A stretch of 64,000 nucleotides of DNA from an uncultured Granulosicoccaceae bacterium (GCA_937958675.1 CALGND010000017.1:1-64000), one strand, 5' to 3'; shown: positions 16,767-25,862, numbered from the stretch's first letter. Notes: generated from the letters alone by a model not told the origin. A program made the numbers and translations.

Positions 16767-18398
16767 GTGTATAACGAAGTGGATTCTAGAGCAAAACGAA
16801 TGCTGGATAAACATTCGGATGCTTTTTTTGCGAAAAGAAACATTGGTTTGGAAAAGGAATCGCTGCGCGTGGCTGCCGATGGCGCAATTTCGCAACTACA
16901 GCATCCATCAAGCCTTGGCTCGCCCCTGTGCAATAAGAGCATTACCACCGACTTTTCTGAAGCGCTGATCGAGATGGTCACCCCTCCGTGTAAATCCGCG
17001 GAATCGGTAATGGCCTATCTCACTGGCTTACATCAATTTATAGCAGCTCGATTGCCTGATCAAGAACATCTATGGAACACCAGTATGCCTTGTATATTGC
17101 AGGGCGAAAAAAGCATCCGTATTGGTCAGTATGGAGAATCACACAATGGCCAAATGAAGCAGGCTTACCGACGTGGCTTAGGCCTTCGTTATGGTCGTCG
17201 CATGCAAGCCATCGCCGGTGTGCATTTTAATTTTTCGTTTAACGAAACCATATGGCCGATTTGGCAGGCACTACACGGGCACCAACAGAAACCTCTGTTT
17301 GATATGTCGCAACAAGCTGCATTGCGAACTGAAGGGTATTTCCATATGACGCGTAACCTAATGCGCATCGGTTGGATGGTGCCTTATTTGTTTGGTGCGT
17401 CTCCTGCTATCTGCCAGTCATTCTTGGGTGAGGATGATCACCCAACTCTAAAAACCTTTAACGGCTCCACGCGATACGAACCCTTTGGTACGTCCTTACG
17501 CTTGGGTAACATTGGTTATCAATATCGCGATGATAAAAATCTTGATCTAAGTGTTTGTCATAGCAACTTCGAATGCTACATGCGAGACATCATTGGGCAT
17601 GTCAGCGAAGTACACCCGCCGTATGAAAAAATGGGAACGCTTGATGAGCTCGGACGCTATCAACAACTCACAGCAAACCGTCTACAAATTGAAAACGAGT
17701 ACTACAGCAGTGTGCGGCCAAAACAAATTGCAGATGCTGGTGAGATGCCGATATTGGCACTCAAAAAACGTGGCATACGCTATCTCGAGCTACGTTCTGT
17801 GGACATCAACTTACAACATGACGAAGGTGTAAATCTCGAGCAGATTGCTATGCTAGAACTGCTGATGATGTTTTCCTGGTTAGCCGACAGCCCGCCATTG
17901 GAAATTAACGAGATGAGAGAAAATGCCACTAACATGACCAACGTTGCTCATAACGGTCGCAAGCCTGGCCTGCAGCTTGTTAAGGCGGGCAAGCAAATAG
18001 CGCTTGATCAGTGGGGTTTGTCGATTGTTGATCGCTTGCAAATCATTGCAGAGCAGCTTGATAGCGAGTCAAGTGATGATCTTTACGTGCGTGCGCTAGA
18101 GCAACAGCGGGCAAAGCTATGCGATAGCGATAAAACGCCATCGGCCATAGCCCTTGCGGGAATAAAGGAGAGTGGGTCATTTTTTGATTATGCACTGGCG
18201 CAATCTGTCTCATCACATGACAGGCTATTGGATACAACATCCGATACTGAGCTCACGTCCAAGTTAAATAAGGAAGTGACGCAGTCCATACAAGACCTTG
18301 CAGCGTTAGAGGCACAATGCTCAGGCAGTTTTGAGGATTACTTACAAAATTACTATGCGCAATTGCCTGGCCACTCAATGGCAAGTCAGCATGGCTGA
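16767..18398 (+). CDS. gshA: Glutamate-cysteine ligase
   Basis: Catalyses the first, rate-limiting step of glutathione synthesis, the ATP-dependent joining of glutamate and cysteine. The sequence follows the proteobacterial type 1 enzyme: GLEKESLRV, ITTDFSEALIEMVTPP, GVHFNFSFNETIW, TSLRLGNIGYQ and YLELRSVDINL. I chose GTG 16767, because AGGG lies 8 bases before it and the N terminus then aligns with E. coli GshA; a GTG at 16758 is in the same frame and overlaps the AGGG. That gives 543 residues, slightly longer than the E. coli protein (518). It overlaps mobA by 8 bases, an unusual partner. No gshB is in the window. Confidence 0.94.
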   Translation: MYNEVDSRAKRMLDKHSDAFFAKRNIGLEKESLRVAADGAISQLQHPSSLGSPLCNKSITTDFSEALIEMVTPPCKSAESVMAYLTGLHQFIAARLPDQEHLWNTSMPCILQGEKSIRIGQYGESHNGQMKQAYRRGLGLRYGRRMQAIAGVHFNFSFNETIWPIWQALHGHQQKPLFDMSQQAALRTEGYFHMTRNLMRIGWMVPYLFGASPAICQSFLGEDDHPTLKTFNGSTRYEPFGTSLRLGNIGYQYRDDKNLDLSVCHSNFECYMRDIIGHVSEVHPPYEKMGTLDELGRYQQLTANRLQIENEYYSSVRPKQIADAGEMPILALKKRGIRYLELRSVDINLQHDEGVNLEQIAMLELLMMFSWLADSPPLEINEMRENATNMTNVAHNGRKPGLQLVKAGKQIALDQWGLSIVDRLQIIAEQLDSESSDDLYVRALEQQRAKLCDSDKTPSAIALAGIKESGSFFDYALAQSVSSHDRLLDTTSDTELTSKLNKEVTQSIQDLAALEAQCSGSFEDYLQNYYAQLPGHSMASQHG

Positions 18399-18981
18399 TG
18401 TGGGTGTGGTCATTCTGGCTGGTGGGCTTGCAAGGCGCATGCAAGGTCAAGACAAAGGCCTGATTGTATTAGGTGCTAAGCCAATGGTGCAATGGACTCT
18501 AGAAGTTGTGCAGCAATTTAGCGCTGATATTGTTATCAATGCTAATCGTAATCATGGTGCTTATCAGGCGCATGGTGTGCCTGTTATTAATGATCTGCAC
18601 GATGGGCATCTTGGGCCACTAGCGGGCCTGTATGCGGCAATGCAAACTTTGCACAACGACTACATATTTATGTGCCCTTGCGATTCACCGTTTGTGCAGG
18701 CAGCATTGCCTGTTAAATTAATCGATGCCCTAGACGACAATGCAGAGATTGCGGTCGCTCATGATGGTGAACGATTGCAGCCGGTATTTTCGGTGGTCTC
18801 AAGATCTTTGTCTAAATCGCTTGATGAATTTTTGCGTAGCGGCGAACGTAAAATTGATAAGTGGTACGGCATGCATAAAATGTTGGCAGTGGATTGTAGT
18901 GATTACACCGCATCGTTTCGTAACATCAACACCGAAGAGGAACGCTTGGCTGCCGAGCTGGAAATGACTGATGACGATTGA
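18391..18981 (+). CDS. mobA: Molybdenum cofactor guanylyltransferase MobA
   Basis: MobA transfers GMP from GTP to molybdenum cofactor, making the MGD form used by DMSO-reductase family enzymes. From ATG 18391 it has 196 residues, close to the usual 190-200, and starts VVILAGGLARRMQGQDKGL, the nucleotide-binding signature. HLGPLAGLYAAMQ and the metal site FMCPCDSPFV follow. The frame is open 60 bases upstream, but that part would lie inside gshA and precede the real N terminus. It overlaps gshA by 8 bases and moeA by 11, so the three are translationally coupled. Confidence 0.93.
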   Translation: MADVGVVILAGGLARRMQGQDKGLIVLGAKPMVQWTLEVVQQFSADIVINANRNHGAYQAHGVPVINDLHDGHLGPLAGLYAAMQTLHNDYIFMCPCDSPFVQAALPVKLIDALDDNAEIAVAHDGERLQPVFSVVSRSLSKSLDEFLRSGERKIDKWYGMHKMLAVDCSDYTASFRNINTEEERLAAELEMTDDD

Positions 18982-20245
18982 AAAACAACCTTCTTGTGAT
19001 GATCCAGTCGAGCCGGCCTTGTTGCCCGTCATTGAAGCGCGGCGGCGTATGGCCTCAGCCATCTCTCCGATTAATGATGCTGAATCCGTGCATTTAAGTG
19101 ATTCCTTGGCACGTGTTCTAGCGAAAGATATCCACTCTCCGCGAGCCGTCCCACCACAAAGTAATTCAGCGATGGACGGATACGCAATATCGCGCGAAAG
19201 CATACCCGCTAGCGGCGAGACGACACTCCAATTGATCGGCACTGCTTGGGCAGGCAGGCCTTGCGAACAAATCGTAAAGCCAGGGCAGGCGATCCGGATT
19301 TTTACGGGCGCCATCATGCCTGAAGGTGCGGATACCGTCGTAATTCAAGAACACGCTATGCAATCGGATGATACCGTGCGCATTGATGCTGAAGTGCAGC
19401 CAGGAAAAAACGTTAGGCCAGCTGGTGAGGATGTGCAAAAAGATGAGTGCGTATTGTGTTCAGGCACCACTCTAGGCGCGGCAGAAATTGGAGTGCTCGC
19501 CTCGTTAGGTATTAATACAGTTGATGTAGTACGTAAAATTCGAGTTGCTTTTTTTAGTACGGGCGATGAACTGCGCACATTGGATGAACACGCAGGTACT
19601 GAACTACCGTTGGGTATGCTCTTTGACAGCAATCGTCACACGATTAAGGCCTTGCTGGCATCCCCTGCGATCGAAACTATTGATTTAGGTGTGGTACCCG
19701 ATGACGTAGATGCGACACGCGAAGCCCTACGAAGTGCTTCAATGCAGGCTGACTTAGTGGTTACATCAGGTGGTATCTCTGCTGGCGATGCCGATTTTGT
19801 AGCGCAAGTCTTTCAGGAGCAAGGGCAGGTATCGTTTTGGAAGCTAGCAATGCGTCCAGGCCGACCATTGGCGTTTGGGCTTGTCAATGATGCCGTGTTC
19901 TTTGGTTTGCCCGGCAACCCGGTAGCGGTGGTAGTAACTTACTTGCAGTTTGTAAAACCAGCTATCAAACGATTGCAGGGTGCTATTCGTGTGGAGCCAG
20001 TTACCTTGCCTGCAATTAGTACATCCGCCATGCGAAAAACACCAGGACGGATGGAGTTTCAGCGCGGCATACTAGGGCGTAGCGATGATGGTGAGCTAAG
20101 TGTTGCCAGTACTGGTAAGCAGGGCGCAGGGCGATTAACATCAATTGCGCAAGCTGATTGCTTGATTGTATTAGAACCGGAGCAAGGTACAGTCGAGCCG
20201 GGAGATCGGGTAAAAATTCAGCCTTTTTTTGGTTTATTAGCTTAA
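18971..20245 (+). CDS. moeA: Molybdopterin molybdenumtransferase MoeA (copy 2)
   Basis: A second MoeA, 424 residues, with the same ordered motifs as the copy at 197-1498: SNSAMDGYA, RIFTGAIMPEGADTVVIQE, STGDEL, SGGISAGDADFV, and GLPGNPVAVVVT with the C-terminal domain. The two copies are clearly paralogous but well diverged, so this is not a recent duplication. Coupling to mobA suggests this copy serves the bis-MGD branch; that split of labour is inference. It ends 5 bases from the convergent znuB stop. Confidence 0.93.
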   Translation: MTIEKQPSCDDPVEPALLPVIEARRRMASAISPINDAESVHLSDSLARVLAKDIHSPRAVPPQSNSAMDGYAISRESIPASGETTLQLIGTAWAGRPCEQIVKPGQAIRIFTGAIMPEGADTVVIQEHAMQSDDTVRIDAEVQPGKNVRPAGEDVQKDECVLCSGTTLGAAEIGVLASLGINTVDVVRKIRVAFFSTGDELRTLDEHAGTELPLGMLFDSNRHTIKALLASPAIETIDLGVVPDDVDATREALRSASMQADLVVTSGGISAGDADFVAQVFQEQGQVSFWKLAMRPGRPLAFGLVNDAVFFGLPGNPVAVVVTYLQFVKPAIKRLQGAIRVEPVTLPAISTSAMRKTPGRMEFQRGILGRSDDGELSVASTGKQGAGRLTSIAQADCLIVLEPEQGTVEPGDRVKIQPFFGLLA

Positions 20246-20250
20246 CTAAG

Positions 20251-21054
20251 CTAAAGCTTTGGCGCAGACACTAATCGGTATACATTTAGTACAGCGAATA
20301 TCAGCGCTGCAACGCATACAATCGTCGGCCCAGTTGGTGTATCCAATTGATACGCGATGGCTAAGCCCAGTAGCGCTGATGTAGCGCCAATACTTGAAGC
20401 GTATACAGCCATCTTCTCGGGCGTGCTAGATAGTGCTCTGGCTGCCGCCGCCGGTATGATAAGCAACGCCGCTATCAACAAAGCGCCCACAACTTTAATG
20501 GCAACGGCCACCACGATAGCCAGCGCTATCGTTAAAATTAGTTGCTCTTTGTTAGGGTTAAAACCTGCGGCGTAGGCCAAATCTGGATTGAGAGTGGATG
20601 TTAGTAATGCATGCCAACGCCAAACCATTAAACCTACCACTACTGAAGCGCCGGCCCATATGATGAGCAAATCAAGTTTGGATACGGCCAGTATGTCGCC
20701 AAATAAATAAGCCATAAGATCAATGCGAACATCACTCAAGAACGACACCGCAACTAATCCGATTGCTAGAGCTGAGTGAGCGATCACACCCAGTAAGGTA
20801 TCCATGGCATAGCCGCGATTACTAAGCAGGGTAACTGTTAAGGCCATTAACATAGACATGGCCAGTACACCTACCCAGATAGACGTAGAAAATGCCAAGG
20901 CCAGTGCTACGCCTAAAATTGATGCGTGTGCGGTGGCATCGCCAAAGTACGCCATGCGCCGCCATACAACGAAACAACCCAGTGGGGCTGCGGCAAGTGC
21001 TACACCTAAGCCTGCAAGGGCAGCACGCGCTAAAAAGTGATCTAATGGATTCAC
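20251..21054 (-). CDS. znuB: Zinc ABC transporter permease ZnuB
   Basis: Inner-membrane permease of the high-affinity ZnuABC zinc importer. The 267 residues form about eight membrane helices of the ABC-3 family, with FVVWRRMAYFGDATAHASILG near the start and AALLIIPAAAARALS near the coupling region. It overlaps znuC by 4 bases and would be co-transcribed with it. Confidence 0.92.
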   Translation of the reverse strand: MNPLDHFLARAALAGLGVALAAAPLGCFVVWRRMAYFGDATAHASILGVALALAFSTSIWVGVLAMSMLMALTVTLLSNRGYAMDTLLGVIAHSALAIGLVAVSFLSDVRIDLMAYLFGDILAVSKLDLLIIWAGASVVVGLMVWRWHALLTSTLNPDLAYAAGFNPNKEQLILTIALAIVVAVAIKVVGALLIAALLIIPAAAARALSSTPEKMAVYASSIGATSALLGLAIAYQLDTPTGPTIVCVAALIFAVLNVYRLVSAPKL

Positions 21055-21779
21055 TCGCAGTTTCCATCGGCGTCGTGAGTGTGGCTATGCTCGTGGCGAT
21101 AAAGCGCAAGTGCGCCCTGAGTGCCGCTACCAAACAGTGCGCGGTATTCGGGAGCTGATACCACGTGCTCAGGATGACCTTCACAGCACACATGGCCATT
21201 TAAACAAATGACCCGATCAGAGGCCGCCATGACCACATGCAATTCATGGCTCACCATGAGCACAGCACAATCGATATCGTTGCGTATCGTGTCTATCAAT
21301 TGATAAAAGGCAGCGGAGCCGGGTTGGTCAAGGCCTTGGGTGGCTTCATCCAAAATCAATAAATCAGGTTTGCCTAATAGTGCTCTTGCCAGCAGAACAC
21401 GTTGAAATTGTCCGCCAGATAAGTCGGTGAGCTGTTTACTATCAAGATTTGTCGTGCCCACTTGTTTTAGCGCTTGTTCAGCGGCGGTATCGCTGACCGG
21501 TTTAGGTAAGTCGAGAAATCGTCTGACAGTAATTGGCAAGGTTGGGTCGATTTGTAGTTGCTGTGGTACATAGCCGATGGCAAGCTTAGATTCGCGCTTG
21601 ATCGTTCCACTAGTGGGTTTCACTGCGCCTACTATGGTGCGTAGCAAGGTGGATTTGCCTGAGCCGTTGGGGCCCACGATCGTGACAATTTCGCGGCGAT
21701 CGATATGCAAATCGACATCGTGCAAAATGGTGTTACCTGCCAACTCAACTGACAGATCCGAAACAGTAAGCAGGCTCAT
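21051..21779 (-). CDS. znuC: Zinc ABC transporter ATPase ZnuC
   Basis: ATP-binding subunit of the zinc importer. From ATG 21779 it is 242 residues, with Walker A GPNGSGKST, signature LSGGQFQRVLLARALL, Walker B LLILDEATQGLD and the switch His in VSHELHVV. An in-frame start at 21827 would add 16 residues running through the palindrome at 21804-21822, so the internal ATG (MSLLTVSDLSVEL) is preferred. The C terminus is His-rich (ALYRHEHSHTHDADG), often seen in ZnuC and likely metal-binding. Confidence 0.93.
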   Translation of the reverse strand: MSLLTVSDLSVELAGNTILHDVDLHIDRREIVTIVGPNGSGKSTLLRTIVGAVKPTSGTIKRESKLAIGYVPQQLQIDPTLPITVRRFLDLPKPVSDTAAEQALKQVGTTNLDSKQLTDLSGGQFQRVLLARALLGKPDLLILDEATQGLDQPGSAAFYQLIDTIRNDIDCAVLMVSHELHVVMAASDRVICLNGHVCCEGHPEHVVSAPEYRALFGSGTQGALALYRHEHSHTHDADGNCE

Positions 21780-21803
21780 TGAGAAATGCGTGTGGAACCG
21801 AGT

Positions 21804-21822
21804 GTATGATGGGGCATCATAC
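21804..21822. promoter_or_regulatory. Candidate Zur operator between znuCB and znuA
   Basis: GTATGAT-GGGGC-ATCATAC is a perfect 7-bp inverted repeat of 19 bases, midway between the divergent znuC (start 21779) and znuA (start about 21837). Fur-family Zur repressors bind AT-rich palindromes of this size at divergent znu promoters. The base sequence is not a textbook match to the E. coli Zur box, so the assignment rests on position and symmetry. Confidence 0.6.
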
Positions 21823-21836
21823 GGCAAAGCTCACCA

Positions 21837-22787
21837 TTGGTAACACTCTTGTTCATTTCTCGACCAACTATTTTGAAATTACTATTGGTTTCGATGCTGA
21901 TTTCGCTGCCGATTTGGGCCATCACAGCTCGGGCTGAGGCTCCGCGCGTGGTCACTGACATTGCACCTGTCCACTCCTTGGTAAGCCAGGTGATGGGCGA
22001 TGTAGGTGTGGCTGAAGTGCTGATAAGTGGTAACGCGTCGCCTCACGATTTCTCTCTGCGCCCCTCTGTAGCCAAGGCACTGGCGAAAGCTGACATCGTG
22101 TTCAGAGTAGCCAGCGAACTCACCCCTTGGCTAGATGGTCCATTGCAAAAATTGGCAGCTGACGCTCAAGTGATCTCGTTACTTGATACCGAATACATGG
22201 CAAGGCTGCCAGCGCGAGACGATGCGCATTTTGCTGCGCACAAGCATGATGCACAGCAGCATGATGATACCGCCGGTCAGGCGACTGATCCGCATGCATG
22301 GCTTGATCCGAACAATGCTCTATTGTGGCTTGATGTTATTTCGACAACGCTTGCAGAATTTGATCAGCAAAACGCGGACGCATACACACGCAATGCAGAG
22401 GCTGCCAAAGTGGCATTAACGGCTACTCGCGACCAACTAGAAAAACAACTTGAACCTTTGGTGGCCAAATCGTTTTTGGTATTCCACGATTCGTTTCAAT
22501 ATTTTGAACATCGTTTTGGATTACAAACGCTGGGCGCGATTGCAGCATCAGATGCAGGCAGGCCAGGCCCGGCAAGAATAGAGCAGGTGCGCAGGATGGT
22601 GACCGAAACCGGTATAAGCTGTGTCTTGGGTGAGCCACAATTTAATACCAGCTTGGTGCAATCGGTTGCGCCTGGAGTAAAGCTGGTGCTTGTCGATGTA
22701 CTTGGTGCAAAGCTAGAGCCCGGCTCTCAACTTTACAACAAGCTGTTAATTGAATTGGGAAATGCTCTAGAGTCTTGTTTGCTGTAG
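21837..22787 (+). CDS. znuA: Periplasmic zinc-binding protein ZnuA
   Basis: Captures zinc in the periplasm and delivers it to ZnuB. The product has an N-terminal signal (ILKLLLVSMLISLPIWAITARA) and the A-I type fold with zinc-ligand regions PVHSLV, the His-rich loop HFAAHKHDAQQHDD, DPHAWLDPNNALLW, VFHDSFQYFE and a final acidic ligand near VDVLGAKLEPG. The start is uncertain: TTG 21837, TTG 21849 or ATG 21894; the first two give a normal signal peptide. It converges on the P450 gene 26 bases after its stop. Confidence 0.93.
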   Translation: MVTLLFISRPTILKLLLVSMLISLPIWAITARAEAPRVVTDIAPVHSLVSQVMGDVGVAEVLISGNASPHDFSLRPSVAKALAKADIVFRVASELTPWLDGPLQKLAADAQVISLLDTEYMARLPARDDAHFAAHKHDAQQHDDTAGQATDPHAWLDPNNALLWLDVISTTLAEFDQQNADAYTRNAEAAKVALTATRDQLEKQLEPLVAKSFLVFHDSFQYFEHRFGLQTLGAIAASDAGRPGPARIEQVRRMVTETGISCVLGEPQFNTSLVQSVAPGVKLVLVDVLGAKLEPGSQLYNKLLIELGNALESCLL

Positions 22788-22813
22788 AGCAGCCTGTTGT
22801 AAGCAATTTTTTA

Positions 22814-24016
22814 TTACCAAGCCACATCTAGTTTGTCCAAGCCATGAAAGTGAAAGCTATCCTTGTATTGGGGGGCGGATTGAAGGCGCAAGCCTGGCAA
22901 TCTATCAAACAGCACTTGCAGTGCGATTCGTATTTCTAATTTAGCTAAGTATGCGCCAACACAAAAATGTATGCCCGCACCGAGCGCTAGAGTCGCACCA
23001 TCGCTACGATTAGGGTCAAATTGATTAGCATTGGTGAATCGAAGAGGGTCTCTGTTGGCGGAAGCTAAGAGTAGGGCAACTTGTTGGTCTTGCATGAGTT
23101 CTACTCCATGCCCTAGGTCTGTATCAGTTTGCGCGTATCGCGTAAATAAGTGCAATGGTGGATCATATCGCAGTGCTTCAGTCACTATTGCATCTGCTTG
23201 TTTGTCTGATTCAAGTAAGAGCATTTGGTACTCGGGGTGTTCAATGATTAATTTAATAGCGTTACCAAGTTGATGCACAGTGGCCTCATGTCCCGCATTA
23301 AGTAAGAGTATCGCTAAAGAAACTATTTCGTCATCGCTAAGTCTGCTTTCATGTATCCACGATGATATTAAATCGTCACTAGCTAGCTTACGTTTATCAA
23401 ATAACAAACTTCGAATGCGTTGGTCAAAGGCGTATGAAGCATTGTTTGCCGCAAATTCGTCCTCTGCGTTTTGGGTCATGGTATAAACCTTTACCATCGC
23501 ATGCGACCAATCGAGAAGTTGCTGTGATTCCTCGAGTGGTACGCCGAGCATGCCGGCAATCACTCGCACGGGTATTGGTGCAGCATAGTCATTCAAGAGC
23601 TCGGCACTGCCTTGTTTGATAATGCTATCGATGCAGTCGTTAGCGTGCCGCTGGATAATGGGCATAAGCTTGTTGATTTCTTTGGTCACAAACGAGCGAT
23701 TCAAGCTGCCGCGTAATCGTGTGTGCTCAGGTGCCTCCAGAGCTAACAATGAGTGGCGTTCAACTGATGCAAAATGCCGTAATCGAGCGGGGTAGCGGGG
23801 TTGTTCTCTATTGCTAGGCAACCGAGTAAAGGATGCACTCTTTAAGGTGCTATTCACCGCCTGATAACTGGTCAGACACCAAAGATCATAGTCATTCCAA
23901 TACACCGGGCCGGGCACAGAATGTAGCTCTTGGTACACTGCGTAAGGGTCCAAATAACACTCTTTTGAGCGTGGATCGATACTGAATTGCCTTGGGCCAG
24001 TCCATTTCAGTGGCAT
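22814..24016 (-). CDS. Cytochrome P450
   Basis: A soluble bacterial P450 monooxygenase of 400 residues. The haem loop LGAGIHFCVGAYLA carries the axial Cys352 with the canonical G-x-H-x-C-x-G pattern. The ExxR motif is E280-A-L-R283, and the I-helix has AGHEAT (241-246), with Thr246 as the expected proton-relay residue. It has no transmembrane anchor. A strong ribosome-binding site GAGGAGG precedes the ATG. Ferredoxin or reductase partners are not adjacent, so the electron source is unknown. The substrate cannot be told from sequence; the overall style is that of CYP107-like hydroxylases. A perfect CRP-consensus palindrome lies 22 bases upstream of the start. Confidence 0.93.
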   Translation of the reverse strand: MPLKWTGPRQFSIDPRSKECYLDPYAVYQELHSVPGPVYWNDYDLWCLTSYQAVNSTLKSASFTRLPSNREQPRYPARLRHFASVERHSLLALEAPEHTRLRGSLNRSFVTKEINKLMPIIQRHANDCIDSIIKQGSAELLNDYAAPIPVRVIAGMLGVPLEESQQLLDWSHAMVKVYTMTQNAEDEFAANNASYAFDQRIRSLLFDKRKLASDDLISSWIHESRLSDDEIVSLAILLLNAGHEATVHQLGNAIKLIIEHPEYQMLLLESDKQADAIVTEALRYDPPLHLFTRYAQTDTDLGHGVELMQDQQVALLLASANRDPLRFTNANQFDPNRSDGATLALGAGIHFCVGAYLAKLEIRIALQVLFDRLPGLRLQSAPQYKDSFHFHGLDKLDVAW

Positions 24017-24038
24017 ATTGCCTCCTCTATTTAGGAAA

Positions 24039-24054
24039 TGTGATACGAATCACA
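24039..24054. promoter_or_regulatory. Perfect CRP/Vfr-consensus palindrome
   Basis: TGTGATACGAATCACA is an exact TGTGA-N6-TCACA site, with A/T flanks on the left. It lies between the P450 gene (minus strand, start 24016) and the receiver protein (plus strand, start 24139). So close to the P450 start it would more likely repress P450 or activate the plus-strand gene from about 90 bases away. No clean -10/-35 pair was identified for either. Confidence 0.65.
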
Positions 24055-24138
24055 AACCAGATTGCTCGCTTGGACATTTGCTGGGTATTCTAGTGCGTAT
24101 TTTGCAGTAGATAACGTAGACCGAGTGAACTGCGGGCC

Positions 24139-25815
24139 ATGAATACCAAATTGCTTTTGGTGGAACCCTCTGCCACGATGCGCCACGTCCTAGAAGACTA
24201 CGCGCACTCGTTGGGCTATGAGGTGGAAGCTGTAGAGGAGTATCGCAAAGCCAAGGACGCGCTGAATGAACAATTCCGCGCCTTCGAGGGTGACTATGCC
24301 GGCGTTTTACTTGGCTGGCCAGCTGTGCCAGATTCAGAAGCAGACGAATTTGCTGAATTACTAGAACAGGACGGATTTACTGACCTGCCTGTTGTGGTGA
24401 TGTCCACCGATATGCGCTCATCAACACGCGCTTGGGTAGCGGGGCGAGAGTCCACCAGTCTGCTCTCTTGGAAAGAATATCGAAACATTGAAAGACAACT
24501 TGCGCGCATGCTAACCACAAACGAGACCAGTCAACAAGAAATTAATCCAAAGTTTGATAACAGCGATATTCATCTTTTAGTGGTAGATGATTCTATTAGC
24601 ATCCGCTATGCCCTACGTGACATGTTCGAATTGCAAGGTTATCGCGTCACGTTGGCCTCGACACATGATGAGGCGGTAGCGCTAGCTAAGACCCATCAAA
24701 TGGATCTGGCTATTCTGGATTTTTATCTGCAGGACGGGTCGGGAGATGTGCTTTGTCGAGAGCTAACGCATGACCCAGCAACTGGCAATATCACGTGCGC
24801 CATGTTAACCGGCACTTACTCCGACCATATAATCAAGCGCAGCCTACGTGCTGGTGCAGTCGAGTGTATGTTCAAGAACGAATCAAGTGAATTGATTCTA
24901 TCTAGAGTCGATGCCTTGTCGCGAATTATTAGACAACGAGAAGCATTGATTAATAGCCGTATCAGTCTCGACAAAATAGTCGACACGCTAGCCGGCGCAA
25001 CATTGTTAGTAGATGGCAAACACAAGATCAGCTACGCCAGCCCTAAAGCCTTAGGATTACTTAATCAAGCCACTGACGAGGAATTAATTGGTACACCAGT
25101 GACTGAATTTGTTGGTACCACTGGGTTTGCAGGAGAAACGGAGCAGTGGCATGACGTGATGTGGTCCATGCCTGAGAATAATTCAGTGCCATTGCGTTTT
25201 CGTAAACAGGCGATAGGCAATGCCAACCAAATATTGCTCTATTTGCAAGAGCGAGAGAAAAACACTATTGCTAATCCACAATTGGCCGCGCTCGATATCT
25301 CGATGATTGAAAGTTTCCCACGCGGTGGAGATTTCATTGAGTGTCTCGGTGGGTACCTAATGCAGCAAAACGACCCTGAAGGGTTTGTTAGTGTGTTGTT
25401 AGTAGAAATTGATAACCACGATCAAAATCTTGTCAATGATGACTATCAGAAACTAGAAGAAGAATTGTTGGGTTTTTATAAGTTGCCAAAGCACATGGCT
25501 AGGATAGCGAATAAACGACTTGCCTTTATATTGCGTCATAAAACAGAACCAGAGGCTTATCTAATGACGCGCAAGCTGATGCAATTGTGTAATGGTATCG
25601 ACTTGCCTGGGCATGATCAAACACAACGATCAACAGGCTGCGTAGTAGGTCTTGCGAACAACGCAGCCCTTAGCAGCAGTGAGTTACTGCAGCGCGTATC
25701 ACTGGGTTTAGATCTTGTCAGTAAGCGCGGTAGCGATCAAGCTCTATTGTTGGATGTTAGAAAGATGTTGCCGGTATACCCTAATGATGGTGATAAATCA
25801 TCTGAAATTAGTTGA
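24139..25815 (+). CDS. Multi-domain response regulator: pseudo-receiver, receiver, PAS, GGDEF-like remnant
   Basis: 558 residues. Residues 3-125 fold like a receiver (LLLVEPSATMRHVLEDYA), but the acidic pocket is reduced to one Glu and the phospho-acceptor position reads LLGW, so it should not be phosphorylated. Residues 143-262 are an intact receiver with Asp150, Asp151, phospho-acceptor Asp194 (LAILDFYLQDG), Thr224 and Lys246. Residues about 279-370 look like a PAS domain (ATLLVDGKHKISYASPKALGLL). The last 170 residues resemble a degenerate GGDEF fold (FVSVLLVEIDNHDQNLVNDDY) without any GGDEF motif. There is no DNA-binding, HD or EAL output and no kinase nearby. It likely acts through protein contacts; the partner is unknown. 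Confidence 0.75.
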   Translation: MNTKLLLVEPSATMRHVLEDYAHSLGYEVEAVEEYRKAKDALNEQFRAFEGDYAGVLLGWPAVPDSEADEFAELLEQDGFTDLPVVVMSTDMRSSTRAWVAGRESTSLLSWKEYRNIERQLARMLTTNETSQQEINPKFDNSDIHLLVVDDSISIRYALRDMFELQGYRVTLASTHDEAVALAKTHQMDLAILDFYLQDGSGDVLCRELTHDPATGNITCAMLTGTYSDHIIKRSLRAGAVECMFKNESSELILSRVDALSRIIRQREALINSRISLDKIVDTLAGATLLVDGKHKISYASPKALGLLNQATDEELIGTPVTEFVGTTGFAGETEQWHDVMWSMPENNSVPLRFRKQAIGNANQILLYLQEREKNTIANPQLAALDISMIESFPRGGDFIECLGGYLMQQNDPEGFVSVLLVEIDNHDQNLVNDDYQKLEEELLGFYKLPKHMARIANKRLAFILRHKTEPEAYLMTRKLMQLCNGIDLPGHDQTQRSTGCVVGLANNAALSSSELLQRVSLGLDLVSKRGSDQALLLDVRKMLPVYPNDGDKSSEIS

Positions 25816-25862
25816 AACTCTGTGCACTAGGTTTGCTTGGCGCGCCTTGGGGTTTTACTGAA

